The notes: a model not told the origin generated them from the letters alone. Positions 35,166 through 45,000 are shown, counted from the stretch's first letter. The stretch: 64,000 nt of DNA from Methylobacterium persicinum (GCF_022179525.1 NZ_BPQX01000043.1:1-64000), one strand, 5' to 3'. Made by a program: numbers and translations.

Positions 35166-36889
35166 TCGGAGCCTCCGCTGGTCCCCTGCGCATCCTCCAC
35201 CTGGAGGACAGCGACCTGGATGCCGAGCTGATCGAGGCCGAACTGGACAATCTCGGCCATCCCGTGGTGATCGAGCGGGTCATCACCCGCGACGGGTTCG
35301 CCGCCGCAGCCGTGGCCGGGCGCCACGACATCATCCTGGCCGATTACGTGCTGCCGACCTTCGACGGCGTCAGCGCCCTGGGCATCGCCCGGCAGCAGTG
35401 CCCGGACACACCCTTCATCTTCTGCTCGGGGACGCTCGGCGAGGAGGTCGCCGTCGAGGCGCTCAAGAACGGCGCGACCGACTACGTCACCAAGCAGCGC
35501 CTCGACCGCATGTGCCGCACCATCGTCCGGGCCCTGGCGGAGGCGCGGGCCCGGGAGGACAAACGCGCGGCCGAGGCCGCCCTCAAGGCCCTGAACGACA
35601 CGCTGGAAACGCGCATCGCCGAGCGGACCCGCGAACTCGCCGAGGCCAACGCCGCCCTCGAGGCGCAGATCACGGAGCGCGAACGGGCCGAGGATGCCTT
35701 GCGCCTCGTGCAGCGGCTGGACGCCGTCGGGCAGCTGACGAGCGGCGTTGCCCACGACTTCAACAACCTGCTGACGGTGATCGCCGGCAACATCGAGTTC
35801 CTGGAGCGCGCCGTCACGGACGAGCGCTCCCGGCGCCGCCTCGACATGATGCGCGGGGCGGCCGCCCGCGGCGCCGACCTGACGGCGCAGCTCCTCGCCT
35901 TCTCCCGTCGCCAGCGCCTCGCCCCGACGCCGGTCAGCCTCAACCGGACGGTCGTGTCCATGCGCGATCTGCTGCAGAGCTCCATCGGTGGCGCGATCCG
36001 GATCGAGACGACCCTCCAGCAGGACCTGTGGCCGGCCCTGGTCGATGCCACGCAGATCGAGCTCGTCATCCTCAACCTCGCCATCAACGCCAGGGATGCG
36101 ATGGCGGTGGGCGGCCGGCTGACCATCGAGACCGCCAACGTCATCGTCACGGTGAATCCGACGCGGCCCGAGCAGCCCCAGCCGGGCGAGTACGTGATGA
36201 TCTCCGTGAGCGATACGGGGACGGGCATGACGCCGGATGTCATGTCCCGGGTGTTCGAGCCCTTCTTCACCACCAAGGAGACCGGGAAGGGCTCTGGCCT
36301 AGGGCTGGCTCAGGTCTACGGCTTCGTGAAGCAATCGGGCGGCGGCGTCCGCATCGATACGGTCCTGGGCGAAGGGACTTCGATCAAGGTCTACCTGCCG
36401 CGGGTCGAGGGCGCCGTCGCGGCGCTGCCCGAGTCTGGTCCGGTGGTCGAGGGCATCCGCGGCTATGCCCCGGGGCGGGAACCGGTCCTCCTGGTCGTGG
36501 ACGACGATGCCGGCGTGCGCGAGGTCACCGTGACCCGGCTGTCCGAGGCGGGCTACACCGTCCACGAGGCGGCCTCCGGCCTTCAGGCCCTGGCCTTCCT
36601 CGAGGCCGAGCCTAACGTCGATCTCGTGGTGCTCGACTTCGCGATGCCGGGCATGAACGGCGCGGAGGTCGCCACCGAGATCCGCAAGCGGTGGCCGGCC
36701 GTTCCGATCCTGTTCGTCACGGGCTTTGCCGAGACCGCGGCCCTGGATCGGGCCGGCGTCACCGGGGCGGACGCCATCGTGCTGAAGCCGTTCCGGGACG
36801 GCGAACTCGAGCGCAAGGTCAGCGCCGCCCTCGCGTCTCCGGTCGCCGCCGGCCTGCGCCTCGTGTCCGACCGCAGCCGGCAAGGCTGA
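35162..36889 (+). CDS. Hybrid histidine kinase, REC-HK-REC
   Basis: 575 residues from a GTG start that overlaps the upstream response-regulator stop. Order: N-terminal receiver (Asp61 in ILADYVLPTFDG), coiled coil (about 125-182, ERTRELAEANAALEAQITERERAE), HisKA with His198 in SGVAHDFNNLL, HATPase_c (NLAINARDAM, SDTGTGM, GKGSGLGLAQVYG), and a C-terminal receiver (Asp492 in VVLDFAMPGMNG). It has no membrane span or sensor domain, so input must come through the N-terminal receiver, most simply from the phytochrome. No DNA-binding output is encoded in the operon. Confidence 0.92.
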   Translation: MIGASAGPLRILHLEDSDLDAELIEAELDNLGHPVVIERVITRDGFAAAAVAGRHDIILADYVLPTFDGVSALGIARQQCPDTPFIFCSGTLGEEVAVEALKNGATDYVTKQRLDRMCRTIVRALAEARAREDKRAAEAALKALNDTLETRIAERTRELAEANAALEAQITERERAEDALRLVQRLDAVGQLTSGVAHDFNNLLTVIAGNIEFLERAVTDERSRRRLDMMRGAAARGADLTAQLLAFSRRQRLAPTPVSLNRTVVSMRDLLQSSIGGAIRIETTLQQDLWPALVDATQIELVILNLAINARDAMAVGGRLTIETANVIVTVNPTRPEQPQPGEYVMISVSDTGTGMTPDVMSRVFEPFFTTKETGKGSGLGLAQVYGFVKQSGGGVRIDTVLGEGTSIKVYLPRVEGAVAALPESGPVVEGIRGYAPGREPVLLVVDDDAGVREVTVTRLSEAGYTVHEAASGLQALAFLEAEPNVDLVVLDFAMPGMNGAEVATEIRKRWPAVPILFVTGFAETAALDRAGVTGADAIVLKPFRDGELERKVSAALASPVAAGLRLVSDRSRQG

Positions 36890-36956
36890 GCGGTCGGGGC
36901 ACCCTCGGCGGTTCTCGGGTGACAGGAGGTTTCTCCGCCATCGACGGCCCCCGCAT

Positions 36957-37049
36957 CGTCATTGCGAGCGAAGCGGAGCACTCGTGGGTTGCGCCACATC
37001 CGGTCAGGTTCCGCTGCCCTGGATTGCTCCGCTCTACTCGCAAAGACGG
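36957..37049. repeat. Dispersed inverted repeat, family 1 (GTCATTGCGAGCG type)
   Basis: Imperfect inverted repeat. The left arm begins CGTCATTGCGAGCGAAGCGG and the right arm reads GGATTGCTCCGCT...CGCAAAGACGG. It lies between the phytochrome operon and the sugar-transferase gene, and a related copy is at 63388-63482. This is a REP-like element of the kind widespread in alphaproteobacterial intergenic DNA. Confidence 0.75.
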
Positions 37050-37085
37050 GACACGCGGCCTCATCCGCATGTCCCGGACCATGCT

Positions 37086-37781
37086 CTACCGGCTGCCTCG
37101 CTGGGCGAGGACGGCGGGGATGGTGCGCAGGATGATGTCGATGTCCCGGCGCAGGCTCCAGCGGCCGGCATAGTCGAGGTCCAGCGCGACGCGCTCGGCA
37201 TAGCTCGTGTCGGAGCGGCCCGAGACCTGCCACAGCCCCGTCAGTCCCGGCGGCACCGAGAAGCAGGTTGTCAGGGCCGATCCGTAGCGGGTCTTCTCCG
37301 CCTCGACGATCGGGCGCGGTCCCACGAGGCTCATCTCGCCCTTCAGGATGTTCCAGAGCTGGGGCAATTCATCGATCGAGGTCTTGCGCAGGACGTGCCC
37401 GATGGCCGTCACCCGCGGATCGTCGGTCAGCTTATGCGTCTCGTCCCACTCGGCCTGCGCCCGGGGATTCGTGGCGAGGTGAGCGGCCAGGACGGCATCT
37501 CCGTTCGCCACCATCGAGCGGAACTTGAGGCAGCCGAAGAGGCGCCCATTCCGTCCGAGGCGGTTGTGCTTGAAGATCGGCGGCTTTCCATCCGTCGCCC
37601 AGATGGCCGCGGCGACCAGGACCAGGAGGGGCAGCAGGAGGAACAGGGCCGTTGCGGCCACGCTGACGTCGAGCCCGCGCTTGGCCGTCCATGACAGTTG
37701 CGACGGCTTCGGCACGCGTGAGGTTTCCGCGTCTGAGAAAAGGGCGACCGAAGACACCGGGTCCGAACCGGTTTTCATCAT
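37086..37781 (-). CDS. Polyprenyl-phosphate sugar-1-phosphate transferase (exopolysaccharide priming enzyme)
   Basis: 231 residues from the ATG at 37781. One membrane helix lies near residues 38-60, followed by the catalytic domain with the family motifs KFRSMV, DDPRVTAIGHVLRKTSIDELPQLWNILKGEMSLVGPRP, PGLTGLWQVSGR and the C-terminal DIDIILRTI. It transfers a sugar-1-phosphate from UDP-sugar to undecaprenyl phosphate, the first step of exopolysaccharide repeat assembly at the inner membrane. It is the short form, without the N-terminal multi-span region of full WbaP. No other polysaccharide genes adjoin. Confidence 0.92.
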   Translation of the reverse strand: MMKTGSDPVSSVALFSDAETSRVPKPSQLSWTAKRGLDVSVAATALFLLLPLLVLVAAAIWATDGKPPIFKHNRLGRNGRLFGCLKFRSMVANGDAVLAAHLATNPRAQAEWDETHKLTDDPRVTAIGHVLRKTSIDELPQLWNILKGEMSLVGPRPIVEAEKTRYGSALTTCFSVPPGLTGLWQVSGRSDTSYAERVALDLDYAGRWSLRRDIDIILRTIPAVLAQRGSR

Positions 37782-38005
37782 TGCGTGGGGCCTCCACTGA
37801 GTTCGGAGCAAGCGTTCGCAAACGCAGGGCTGCGCCGGGCACACGGTTGCCATGGGCACAGGCCGCCGAAACGACTTATCAACCAAAACCGATCCCGCTG
37901 AATTCCGGTCAAATTTGCCGCAGGTGCGAACTGGATCTCCTGGCCGGGTGCCATCGGGCCAATCTCGCGATAGATTTGGACGACAGGTCCGAGGGGAAAT
38001 TCGTC

Positions 38006-38431
38006 GTGTCCGACCGGCTCGCCACGCTCATCCTGTCGGCTGCCTTCTCTGCGGTGCTGACGTCTCCCGCTCATTCCCAGGCGGCACCGGTCAAGAACTG
38101 GGCCGACTTCCACCGGGCGATGGCGGCGTGCTGGACGGTGCCGCCGGGGACGGAGGGATCGGTGATCGCCTACCGGTTCGGCCTCGACAAGACGGGCGCC
38201 ATCCGCGGCAAGCCCCTGACCACCGCTCGCCGGCTCACCGGCGACCGGGATGCGCAGAGGCATTACGAGGAGGCTGCATCGGCCGCCCTGAGCCACTGCT
38301 TCCCGATCGCGGTCACGCCCTCCTTCGGGGCGATCCTCGGCGAAAGCCCGATTTACCTTCGCTTCGTCAACACGGCGCCGACGGCGGCCTACCAGATCAA
38401 CAACAACGTGACCGTCTTCGCACCCCAGTGA
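38006..38431 (+). CDS. Secreted hypothetical protein, TonB C-terminal-like
   Basis: 141 residues from a GTG start chosen because it begins a clean signal peptide (ending AHSQA, about residue 22). The mature part (WADFHRAMAACW...AYRFGLDKTGAIRGKPL...AASAALSHCFPIAVTPSF) follows the strand-helix pattern of small TonB/TolA C-terminal-like periplasmic proteins in Rhizobiales, with two Cys that may form a disulfide. It is divergent from the sugar-transferase gene. The role is unknown. Confidence 0.7.
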   Translation: MSDRLATLILSAAFSAVLTSPAHSQAAPVKNWADFHRAMAACWTVPPGTEGSVIAYRFGLDKTGAIRGKPLTTARRLTGDRDAQRHYEEAASAALSHCFPIAVTPSFGAILGESPIYLRFVNTAPTAAYQINNNVTVFAPQ

Positions 38432-38443
38432 GGGGCGCCGCCG

Positions 38444-39424
38444 TCAGAGGCACCTCACCGCCACGCCGGAGGCGGGCGCTATCGCCAGGGGGTTGCGCAA
38501 CGGCAGCAGGAAAGGCTCCGCGGCGATCTCGAACACGTCCCCCGGCCGGGTCGCGATCCCCTCGCTGAAGGACAGGGTGGCGGTGCCGAAGAAGTGGACG
38601 TGGACGTCCCCCGGGCTGCGGTGGCCCGGATACTTGAAGTGGTGGTGCTCCAGGTTGGCGATACTGTGGGACATGTTGGCCTCCCCCGACAGGAAGGGGC
38701 GTTCCCACAGGACGGCACCGTCGCGCAGGATGCGGCTCGTGCCGCGCACGTCCGCCGGCAGGGGGCCGACGCGGAGTTCGGGCCCCACGGCCGCCGGGCG
38801 CAGCTTCGAATGGGCGAGCCACAGGTAGTTGCCGCGCTCGGTGACGTGGTCGGAGAACTCGTTGGCCAGGGCGAAGCCGAGGCGCACGGGCGACCCGTCC
38901 CGGTCGATCAGATAGATCCCGGCAATCTCCGGTTCCTCGCCGCCGTCGAGGGCGAAGGCCGGGGAGGTGAGGGGCGCATCCGGGCCGACGAGATTGCTCC
39001 CGTCGCCCTTGTAGAACCATTCGGGCTGGACCCCCGTCTCCCCCGGGGCCGGCTTGCCGCCTTCGACGCCCAAGCGGAACATCTTCATCGAATCGGTGGG
39101 CGCGGGATCGGCCATCGCTTTCCGGTGCATCTGGTCCCGCCCCTCGGCGGAGCCGAGATGGGTGAGGCCGGTTCCCGTCAGGAGGAGATGCGCGGGGTCC
39201 TCGTGGTCGATGGGCGGGAGAAGCCTCACCGTGCCGAGGTCGAGGGGTGAGCCCGTCCCCGCGGCGGCCACCGCGGCGTCGAGGGTCAGCCCCTCCGCCA
39301 GCGCCCGCCTCGCGAGGTCGAGGACGCTGGGCGCCTCAGGCACGGTGCGAGCGCCGTCAGGCCCGAGGACGGCGACCCCGCGACGGCCCTCCGCCCCGGC
39401 ATATTGGACGAGCGACAATCCCAT
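38444..39424 (-). CDS. araD1: AraD1 family protein (FAH-fold, 2-keto-3-deoxy-L-arabonate dehydratase-like)
   Basis: 326 residues. The C-terminal two thirds have the fumarylacetoacetase-like fold seen in AraD1 proteins (FALANEFSDHVTERGNYLWLAHSKL, SGEANMSHSIANLEHHHFKYPGHRSPGDVHVHFFGTAT). In the non-phosphorylative pentose route these enzymes act on 2-keto-3-deoxy-pentonates. The gene is divergent from a FadR-family regulator, with a conserved motif at 39478-39491, 53 nt upstream of its start. A pentonate dehydratase that would supply its substrate lies 15 kb away (54844-56637). Confidence 0.85.
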   Translation of the reverse strand: MGLSLVQYAGAEGRRGVAVLGPDGARTVPEAPSVLDLARRALAEGLTLDAAVAAAGTGSPLDLGTVRLLPPIDHEDPAHLLLTGTGLTHLGSAEGRDQMHRKAMADPAPTDSMKMFRLGVEGGKPAPGETGVQPEWFYKGDGSNLVGPDAPLTSPAFALDGGEEPEIAGIYLIDRDGSPVRLGFALANEFSDHVTERGNYLWLAHSKLRPAAVGPELRVGPLPADVRGTSRILRDGAVLWERPFLSGEANMSHSIANLEHHHFKYPGHRSPGDVHVHFFGTATLSFSEGIATRPGDVFEIAAEPFLLPLRNPLAIAPASGVAVRCL

Positions 39425-39477
39425 CGTGCCCCCTCCCGGCGCGGCCGTCCGGCCATAAGTGCCAAAGCCGCAATTAA

Positions 39478-39491
39478 CTCATACAAATCGG
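39478..39491 (-). promoter_or_regulatory. Candidate operator upstream of araD1 (CCGATTTGTATGAG)
   Basis: Read toward araD1, this 14-nt sequence recurs exactly at 61640-61653 and with two mismatches at 57834-57847 (galM). Its core TTGTATGA resembles half of a GntR/FadR-family operator (TnGTnnnACnA). The neighbouring FadR-family gene is the obvious candidate for its binder. Confidence 0.55.
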
Positions 39492-39720
39492 TAGCCGAAT
39501 GGCCAATCCCCCGCAAGCGGTCGGGCCAGGGCGCGCAGGCCAAGCTCGTCCTTGCGCTGGTCGGCGTTGCAGCTTAGGCCGGACGCGACTGCCCTTACCT
39601 TCCGGGCGGGGTTCAAGCACTTCCCGCCATCTCCGGATCGAGGGAAATGCTTGGTTTTATTGTCTTGCCGCATTTTCCGATGCCGAATCGGCGGAGAATG
39701 CTCTTGATCGGAGCAGGCGC

Positions 39721-40461
39721 GTGGGGCGCGACAGCGGTCGCGAGGACATCAACCTTCCGCTGGCCTCTGCCGGGCGGCGGATCCACGGCTCCGTGGCGCG
39801 CGCCCTCGGCGTCGCGATCCTGGCCGGCCGCCACGCGCCGGGGGATGTCCTGCCGGGGGAGATCGAGTTCGCCGAGCAACTCGGCGTGTCCCGCACCGCC
39901 TACCGCGAGGCGATCCGGATCCTCAGCGCGAAGGGTCTTGTGGAAAGCCGCCCGAAGACCGGGACGCGGGTGAGCGCGCGGAAACGCTGGAACCTCCTCG
40001 ACCCCGACATCCTGGCCTGGGCCTTTGAAGGCGAGCCGAGCGAGGCGCTGATCCGGGACCTGTTCGAACTCAGGATGATCGTCGAGCCCGCCGCCGCCGC
40101 CCTCGCCGCCGAGCGCCGTTCGATCCAGGATCTCGCGCGGATGGGCCACGCCCTGGACGAGATGGCCCGGCACGGCCTCGCCACGGAGGTGGGCCGGGCG
40201 GCCGACCAGACCTTCCACAACGTGATCCTGGAAGCGGCCCGCAACGGTCCGCTCTTGTCCCTGTCGAGCTCCATCGCGGCGGCCGTGACCTGGACCACGA
40301 TCTTCAAGCAACGGGGCCATGCCCAACCCCGGGACCCGATGCCCGACCATCGGGCCCTCTACGACACGATCGTGGCCGGCGATCCGGAGGCGGCGCGGGC
40401 GGCGATGACTGAACTCGTGCGCCTCGCCCTGGCGGATACCGAGCCGCTCATCGCACCCTGA
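39721..40461 (+). CDS. FadR/GntR family transcriptional regulator
   Basis: About 246 residues from a GTG start at 39721; the frame is open further upstream and the start is not certain. The N-terminal winged helix (GDVLPGEIEFAEQLGVSRTAYREAIRILSAKGLVESRPKTGTRV) is typical of GntR. The helical C-terminal FCD domain has the expected Asp and His residues for metal and sugar-acid binding (LFELRMIVEP, FHNVILEAARN, DHRALYDTIVAGD). It is divergent from araD1 and probably represses it in the absence of a sugar-acid intermediate. The shared motif described at 39478 suggests a wider regulon. Confidence 0.9.
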   Translation: MGRDSGREDINLPLASAGRRIHGSVARALGVAILAGRHAPGDVLPGEIEFAEQLGVSRTAYREAIRILSAKGLVESRPKTGTRVSARKRWNLLDPDILAWAFEGEPSEALIRDLFELRMIVEPAAAALAAERRSIQDLARMGHALDEMARHGLATEVGRAADQTFHNVILEAARNGPLLSLSSSIAAAVTWTTIFKQRGHAQPRDPMPDHRALYDTIVAGDPEAARAAMTELVRLALADTEPLIAP

Positions 40462-40518
40462 CGCGCCTGTCCCGGTCCAAGGGTCGCGCGGGAAGGGTTT
40501 TCGGGTCCGAACGACCGG

Positions 40519-42207
40519 TCAGGTCTCCCTGATGCCGTCCAGGAAGCGGGCGACCTCGTCGCGCAGATGGTCCGATTGCCGGGTCAGCTCGGAGGCGGCG
40601 CCGAGCACTTGGCCGGCCGCGCTGCCGGTCATCGCGGCCGCCTCCGCCACGCCGGAAATGTTGTGGGTGACCTCGCCCGTTCCCGCCGCGGCCTGGGCGA
40701 CGTTGCGCACGATCTCCTGGGTCGCCGCCCCCTGCTGCTCGATGGCGGCGGCGATGGTGGCCGTCACTCCGCTCATCTCGCGGACCCGCGCGGTGATGCC
40801 GGTGATTGCCATCACGGCCTGCCCGGTCGAGGCTTGGATCCGGGCGATCAGGCTGGAGATCTCCTCGGTGGCCTGGGCGGTCTGGCTGGCCAGTTCCTTC
40901 ACCTCGTTTGCCACGACGGCGAAGCCGCGTCCCGCCTCGCCGGCCCGGGCGGCCTCGATGGTTGCGTTCAGGGCGAGCAGGTTGGTCTGGCCGGCGATGG
41001 TCGAGATCAACTTGACGACGTCTCCGATCCGGGCGACGGCGCCGCTCAGTTCCTGTACCAGGACCCCGGTCTCGTCTGCCTCTGTTACGGCGGTCTGGGC
41101 GACGCTGGCCGAACCGCCGACCTGCCGGCCGATCTCCTTCACCGTGGTGCCGAGCTCCTCCGCGGCGGCGGCGACGGTCTGCACGTTAGTGGCCGCCTCC
41201 TCCGCGGCGGCGGCGACGGTCGTGGATTGGCTCGCCGTCTGCGTCGCCGTCGCAGTCATGGCCTGCGCCGTGGTCTGAAGCTCCGTTGCGGATACGGACA
41301 CCTTCTCTACGATTTCGCCGACGGCGCCTTCGAACGCATCGGCCATCCGATGCATCGCCGCCTTGCGCTCGACCGCCGCCGCCTCCCGCGCCTCGGCCGT
41401 CTCGGCCTCCAGGGCGCGCATGCGGATCAGGGCGGTCTTGAAGACCTGGACGGCGTCCGCGATCTGGCCGAACTCGGTCCTGCGGCCCCGGCCGGGGATC
41501 TCCGCCGAGAGATCCCCCGCCGCCAGCGCCTGCATCGGCAGGATCACCGACCGGCATCGCTCGGAGACGACCCGGACGATGAGGCCCGCAAGACCGATCG
41601 CCGCCAGGACCGCGACGATGCCGGATCCCACGGCGATGTCGCGCGTCAGGAGATAGGTCGCCTCGGCCCGGTCCCGGGCCCCGTTCGCCGAGTCCTTCAC
41701 GAATGTGTAGAGCGCCTTCGAATCCTCGAGGGCTTTCTTGCGATGGGGGGTGACGTCCGTATCGACGATGTTCCGCGCCTTCTCGACACCAGCGGTATGA
41801 ATCACCTCGATCAGCTTCTGAACCCTACCCACGAAGTTGGACCAGTTCTTCTCGAAAGAGGCGAGGGTGCGCGCCTCCGCTGCCGTCTTGGGGAATTCAC
41901 GATACTTGGCCGCCAATTTCGCAATCTTAGATCCGCGTTCGGCCAACTCCTCCTCGGTGTCCTTCAGCAACTGCGGATCGCCCGCGTTGTTGATGAGGCG
42001 GAAGAGGCTGATTGTGTAGCGACCCGACATGTCGTTGATCTCGCCGATGACCTGCGTCTTCGGGATATCGCGGGTCAGGGTTGCGACCAGTTGGGCGTTG
42101 AGTTCGAGCCCGCCCCTGACAGCCACCGCCGTGATGGCCGCCAGGAACAGAGCGAGGAGCGCAAATGCCGCAAACAACAGCGTCTTTATAGTTGTATTCG
42201 CAAGCAT
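40519..42207 (-). CDS. Membrane methyl-accepting chemotaxis protein
   Basis: 562 residues. TM1 is at residues 7-31, followed by a periplasmic four-helix-bundle (4HB) sensor of about 150 residues, TM2 at about 190-212, HAMP, a long coiled-coil methylation region and the conserved signalling tip ([27 protein letters not shown]). The C-terminus lacks a clear pentapeptide. The gene is 198 bp from, and downstream of, the tartrate dehydratase gene on the same strand, so it might sense a related plant organic acid; this is only a positional hint. A lower-GC upstream region (42,210-42,330) likely holds its promoter. Confidence 0.92.
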   Translation of the reverse strand: MLANTTIKTLLFAAFALLALFLAAITAVAVRGGLELNAQLVATLTRDIPKTQVIGEINDMSGRYTISLFRLINNAGDPQLLKDTEEELAERGSKIAKLAAKYREFPKTAAEARTLASFEKNWSNFVGRVQKLIEVIHTAGVEKARNIVDTDVTPHRKKALEDSKALYTFVKDSANGARDRAEATYLLTRDIAVGSGIVAVLAAIGLAGLIVRVVSERCRSVILPMQALAAGDLSAEIPGRGRRTEFGQIADAVQVFKTALIRMRALEAETAEAREAAAVERKAAMHRMADAFEGAVGEIVEKVSVSATELQTTAQAMTATATQTASQSTTVAAAAEEAATNVQTVAAAAEELGTTVKEIGRQVGGSASVAQTAVTEADETGVLVQELSGAVARIGDVVKLISTIAGQTNLLALNATIEAARAGEAGRGFAVVANEVKELASQTAQATEEISSLIARIQASTGQAVMAITGITARVREMSGVTATIAAAIEQQGAATQEIVRNVAQAAAGTGEVTHNISGVAEAAAMTGSAAGQVLGAASELTRQSDHLRDEVARFLDGIRET

Positions 42208-42405
42208 AGCGCAAGTTCCAATGGTTGCTATGGTTTGCAAATAACATCGCATGCGCCACTTGACGCGAAGTAAATCGTTTAGTCGCCCGCTTGTCACAAC
42301 AACTAGAGATGGAATGTGCGAAAATACTGCGCGGAGATTGGCTTATTGGGTGCGTTGTCGGCCACCAGCCTTCGCACCCAAGATTTTTCAAAGGAAGGCA
42401 GTCAG

Positions 42406-43569
42406 TTACTCCGCCAGATCACGCATGACCTTGATGAGGTCGGACTTGCCCTCGAAGCCGATGCCCGGCAACTCGGGCATGGTGATGTATCCCCCCTCGA
42501 CCCGCACACCGTCGGGAAAGCCGCCATAGGGCTGGAACAGGTCGGGATAGCTCTCGTTGCCGCCGAGGCCGAGGCCGGCAGCGATGTTGAGGGACATCTG
42601 GTGCCCGCCATGGGGGATGCAGCGGGATGGCGACCAGCCGAACTGCTGCAGCACGTCGAGGGTGCGCAGGTACTCCACGAGGCCGTAGGAGAGGGCGCAG
42701 TCGAACTGCAGCCAGTCCCGGTCCGGCCGCATGCCGCCGTAGCGCAGCAGATTGCGGGCATCCTGGTGGGAGAACAGGTTCTCGCCGGTGGCCATCGGGC
42801 CGGGATAGAACTCCGACAGGGCGGCCTGGAGGGCATAGTCGAGGGGGTCGCCCACCTCCTCGTACCAGAAGAGCGGGTATTGGCGGAGCATCCGGGCGTA
42901 GGCGATCCCGGTCTCGAGGTCGAAGCGTCCGTTGGCGTCCACGGCGAGTTGCGCCTGCGAGCCGATCTCCTCCAGCACGGCCTCGATCCGCCGCCGGTCC
43001 TCGTCGATCGGGGCGCCGCCGATCTTCATCTTCACGACCGTATAGCCCCGGTCGAGGTAGCCGCGCATTTCGGCCCGCAGGGCGCCGTCATCCTTGCCGG
43101 GATAATAGTAGCCGCCGGCGGCGTAGACGAAGACCCTGGGATCGGCGGTGCGGCCCTTCCGCTCCGCCAGCAGCCGGAAGAGGGGCTTGCCGGCGATCTT
43201 GGCCGTCGCATCCCAGATGGCCATGTCGAGGGTGCCCACCGCCACCGAGCGCTCGCCGTGGCCTCCGGGCTTCTCGTTGGCCATCATCGCAGCCCACAGT
43301 TTGTGCGGGCACAGGTTGTCGCCGGTCTCGTCGAGGACGCCCTGCGGATCCGCCTGCAGGATCCGGTCCCTGAACCGCTCGCGGATGAGCCCGCCCTGGC
43401 CGTATCGGCCGTTCGAGTTGAACCCGTAGCCGACCACCCGGCGCCCGTCGCGCTCCACGTCGGTGACCACGGCCACGAGGCTCGCGGTCATCTTCGAGAA
43501 GTCGATGTAGGCGTTGCGGATGGGCGACGAGATCGGCTTGGTGACCTCGCAGACGTCGACGATGCGCAT
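42406..43569 (-). CDS. tarD: D(-)-tartrate dehydratase (enolase superfamily)
   Basis: 387 residues, closely matching the remembered sequence of characterised D-tartrate dehydratase of Bradyrhizobium over its full length (SSPIRNAYIDF, GYGFNSNGRYGQGGLIRERF, NEKPGGHGERSVAVGT). The active-site set is complete: the KxK motif (Lys180, Lys182), metal ligands Asp211, Glu237 and Glu263 (GEN), and His320 in PHGGHQ. It converts D-tartrate to oxaloacetate in the cytosol. There is no adjacent tartrate transporter; the chemoreceptor gene follows on the same strand. The start at 43569 gives the standard family N-terminus. Confidence 0.93.
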   Translation of the reverse strand: MRIVDVCEVTKPISSPIRNAYIDFSKMTASLVAVVTDVERDGRRVVGYGFNSNGRYGQGGLIRERFRDRILQADPQGVLDETGDNLCPHKLWAAMMANEKPGGHGERSVAVGTLDMAIWDATAKIAGKPLFRLLAERKGRTADPRVFVYAAGGYYYPGKDDGALRAEMRGYLDRGYTVVKMKIGGAPIDEDRRRIEAVLEEIGSQAQLAVDANGRFDLETGIAYARMLRQYPLFWYEEVGDPLDYALQAALSEFYPGPMATGENLFSHQDARNLLRYGGMRPDRDWLQFDCALSYGLVEYLRTLDVLQQFGWSPSRCIPHGGHQMSLNIAAGLGLGGNESYPDLFQPYGGFPDGVRVEGGYITMPELPGIGFEGKSDLIKVMRDLAE

Positions 43570-43852
43570 GGGCTTCCCGGATCGGAAGGGGCCGGGGGCA
43601 CGGTGCCCGCCGGGCATGCGCGTTTGTAGGCGGTTTTCGGTCAGGCCCGCTACGCAAAACGCGCAGGCCCGGCTCCCGCCGAAGCCCGGCCGAAACGATC
43701 GCCTTCACTTGCCCTGATTCCGGATGGAGGGAAGCAATCCAGAGATGCGCCACGGTGTGAAACGGGCCAGCCCTGACGGCTCCGCCGTCTTTTCATGGGC
43801 GCATCCGGGCCAAAGGCCCGTCGCGCCCGTCTGAAACGTGCAGGTCTGGCCC

Positions 43853-44095
43853 TCAGGAGGCCGGCAGGACCGAGGATTCGATCATCCGCTGCACCATCGC
43901 CTCCCGCCGTGCCTGGGCGAGGACGAGGCGGGCCGCCTTGCGGGCGTTGGCGGCGCGCTGGGCACTGCCCGGCCAGCCGTCACGCAGGGCACGGATCGCC
44001 AGCTTGCGAAACCAATTCGCGTTGGCGCGGGCTATGGCACGACGCTCGGCGAATCCGTTCGCCAGGGACGGCGCTGCCTCGACGAGGCTCGACAT
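43853..44095 (-). CDS. Small hypothetical protein, Ala/Arg-rich
   Basis: 80 residues from the ATG at 44095. The product is rich in Ala and Arg and predicted almost wholly helical (RRAIARANANWFRKLAIRALRDGWPGSAQRAANARKAARLVLAQARRE). No membrane segment or known domain is visible. GC-rich codon third positions support coding, but high GC alone could produce such a frame, so confidence is moderate. Confidence 0.45.
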   Translation of the reverse strand: MSSLVEAAPSLANGFAERRAIARANANWFRKLAIRALRDGWPGSAQRAANARKAARLVLAQARREAMVQRMIESSVLPAS

Positions 44096-44565
44096 GACGG
44101 GTGTTCTCCTCACGCATCCGCACCCGGCTTCGCGCTCGGTCATCCGACTCGGGGGAATACGCTATAGGCATGCTATACGACAGGAACCGCACAAACGAAA
44201 GCGCCAATTTCCAACTAAGTAATCGCTTCCGGGAAAACGATTCGCTTGAGCGACCTCCTTCGAGCGCCAGGCCAACTTGCTTTACGAGTATGGTAAAGGT
44301 CGCCGTATCGTTGGATACCGGATTTATGTACTATCTGAGGAGATAAGAAGCGTCTCGACGCATGCAAGTGCCCGTGCAGGTCTGAGTTCCGGCCCCGGCT
44401 CCGGAGGAATCGATCGCCATGAATCTTGCGCCGCGGGCCACTCAGCGACGTCTGGCCGGACGGTTATTGAGCCGACTTCAAGCTCTCGATCCGGTGGCGG
44501 CGCGCATTGAGTCGGCCGGGCCCGTCCGATAAGCCTCAAGCTTCTCATCCAGGCAGGAGAGCGCC
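44096..44565. other. Intergenic region, partly AT-richer
   Basis: 470 bp between the divergent small gene and the GlcG-like gene. The stretch 44,150-44,345 is clearly lower in GC than its surroundings. Open frames here have poor codon bias. A good ribosome-binding site (AGGAG, about 44,551) precedes the glcG-like start. No repeat is evident. Confidence 0.4.
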
Positions 44566-45000
44566 ATGCACGTCACGATCGAACAGGCCCTGACGGCAAT
44601 CATGGCTGCCGAGGCCAAGGCCAAGGAACTCGGCACCCAGATGTGCATCGCCGTCGTCGATTCCGGCGGCAACCTGAAGGCGTTCCACCGCATGGACGAT
44701 GCCTGGGTCGGCTCCATCGACATCGCGCAGAAGAAGGCCAAGACGGCGGTGTTCTTCGGCATGATGACCGGGCAGATCGGGCAGCTGTCGCAGCCCGGCG
44801 GCCCGCTCTACGGGATCGAGCATTCCAACGACGGGCTGATCACCTTCCCCGGCGGCATCCCCATCGTCGATTCCGAAGGGGTGATGTCCGGGGCGATCGG
44901 CGTCAGCGGCTCGACGGTGGAGAACGACCATACCGTCGCGGAGGCCGGCGCCCGGTCTATCGGCGAGACGGAGCTGCCCGCCCACCCCTGGCGCACCTGA
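44566..45000 (+). CDS. GlcG/HbpS family (haem-binding-like) protein
   Basis: 144 residues covering a complete GlcG/HbpS domain: [40 protein letters not shown], the PGGIPIV segment, GAIGVSGS and a final HTVAEAGA helix. There is no signal peptide, so it is cytosolic. GlcG-type proteins accompany glycolate/glyoxylate and diol-degradation operons, while HbpS binds haem; biochemical roles are poorly defined. It lies about 2.5 kb from the oxalate module, which yields glyoxylate, although the intervening genes make co-regulation uncertain. Confidence 0.88.
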   Translation: MHVTIEQALTAIMAAEAKAKELGTQMCIAVVDSGGNLKAFHRMDDAWVGSIDIAQKKAKTAVFFGMMTGQIGQLSQPGGPLYGIEHSNDGLITFPGGIPIVDSEGVMSGAIGVSGSTVENDHTVAEAGARSIGETELPAHPWRT

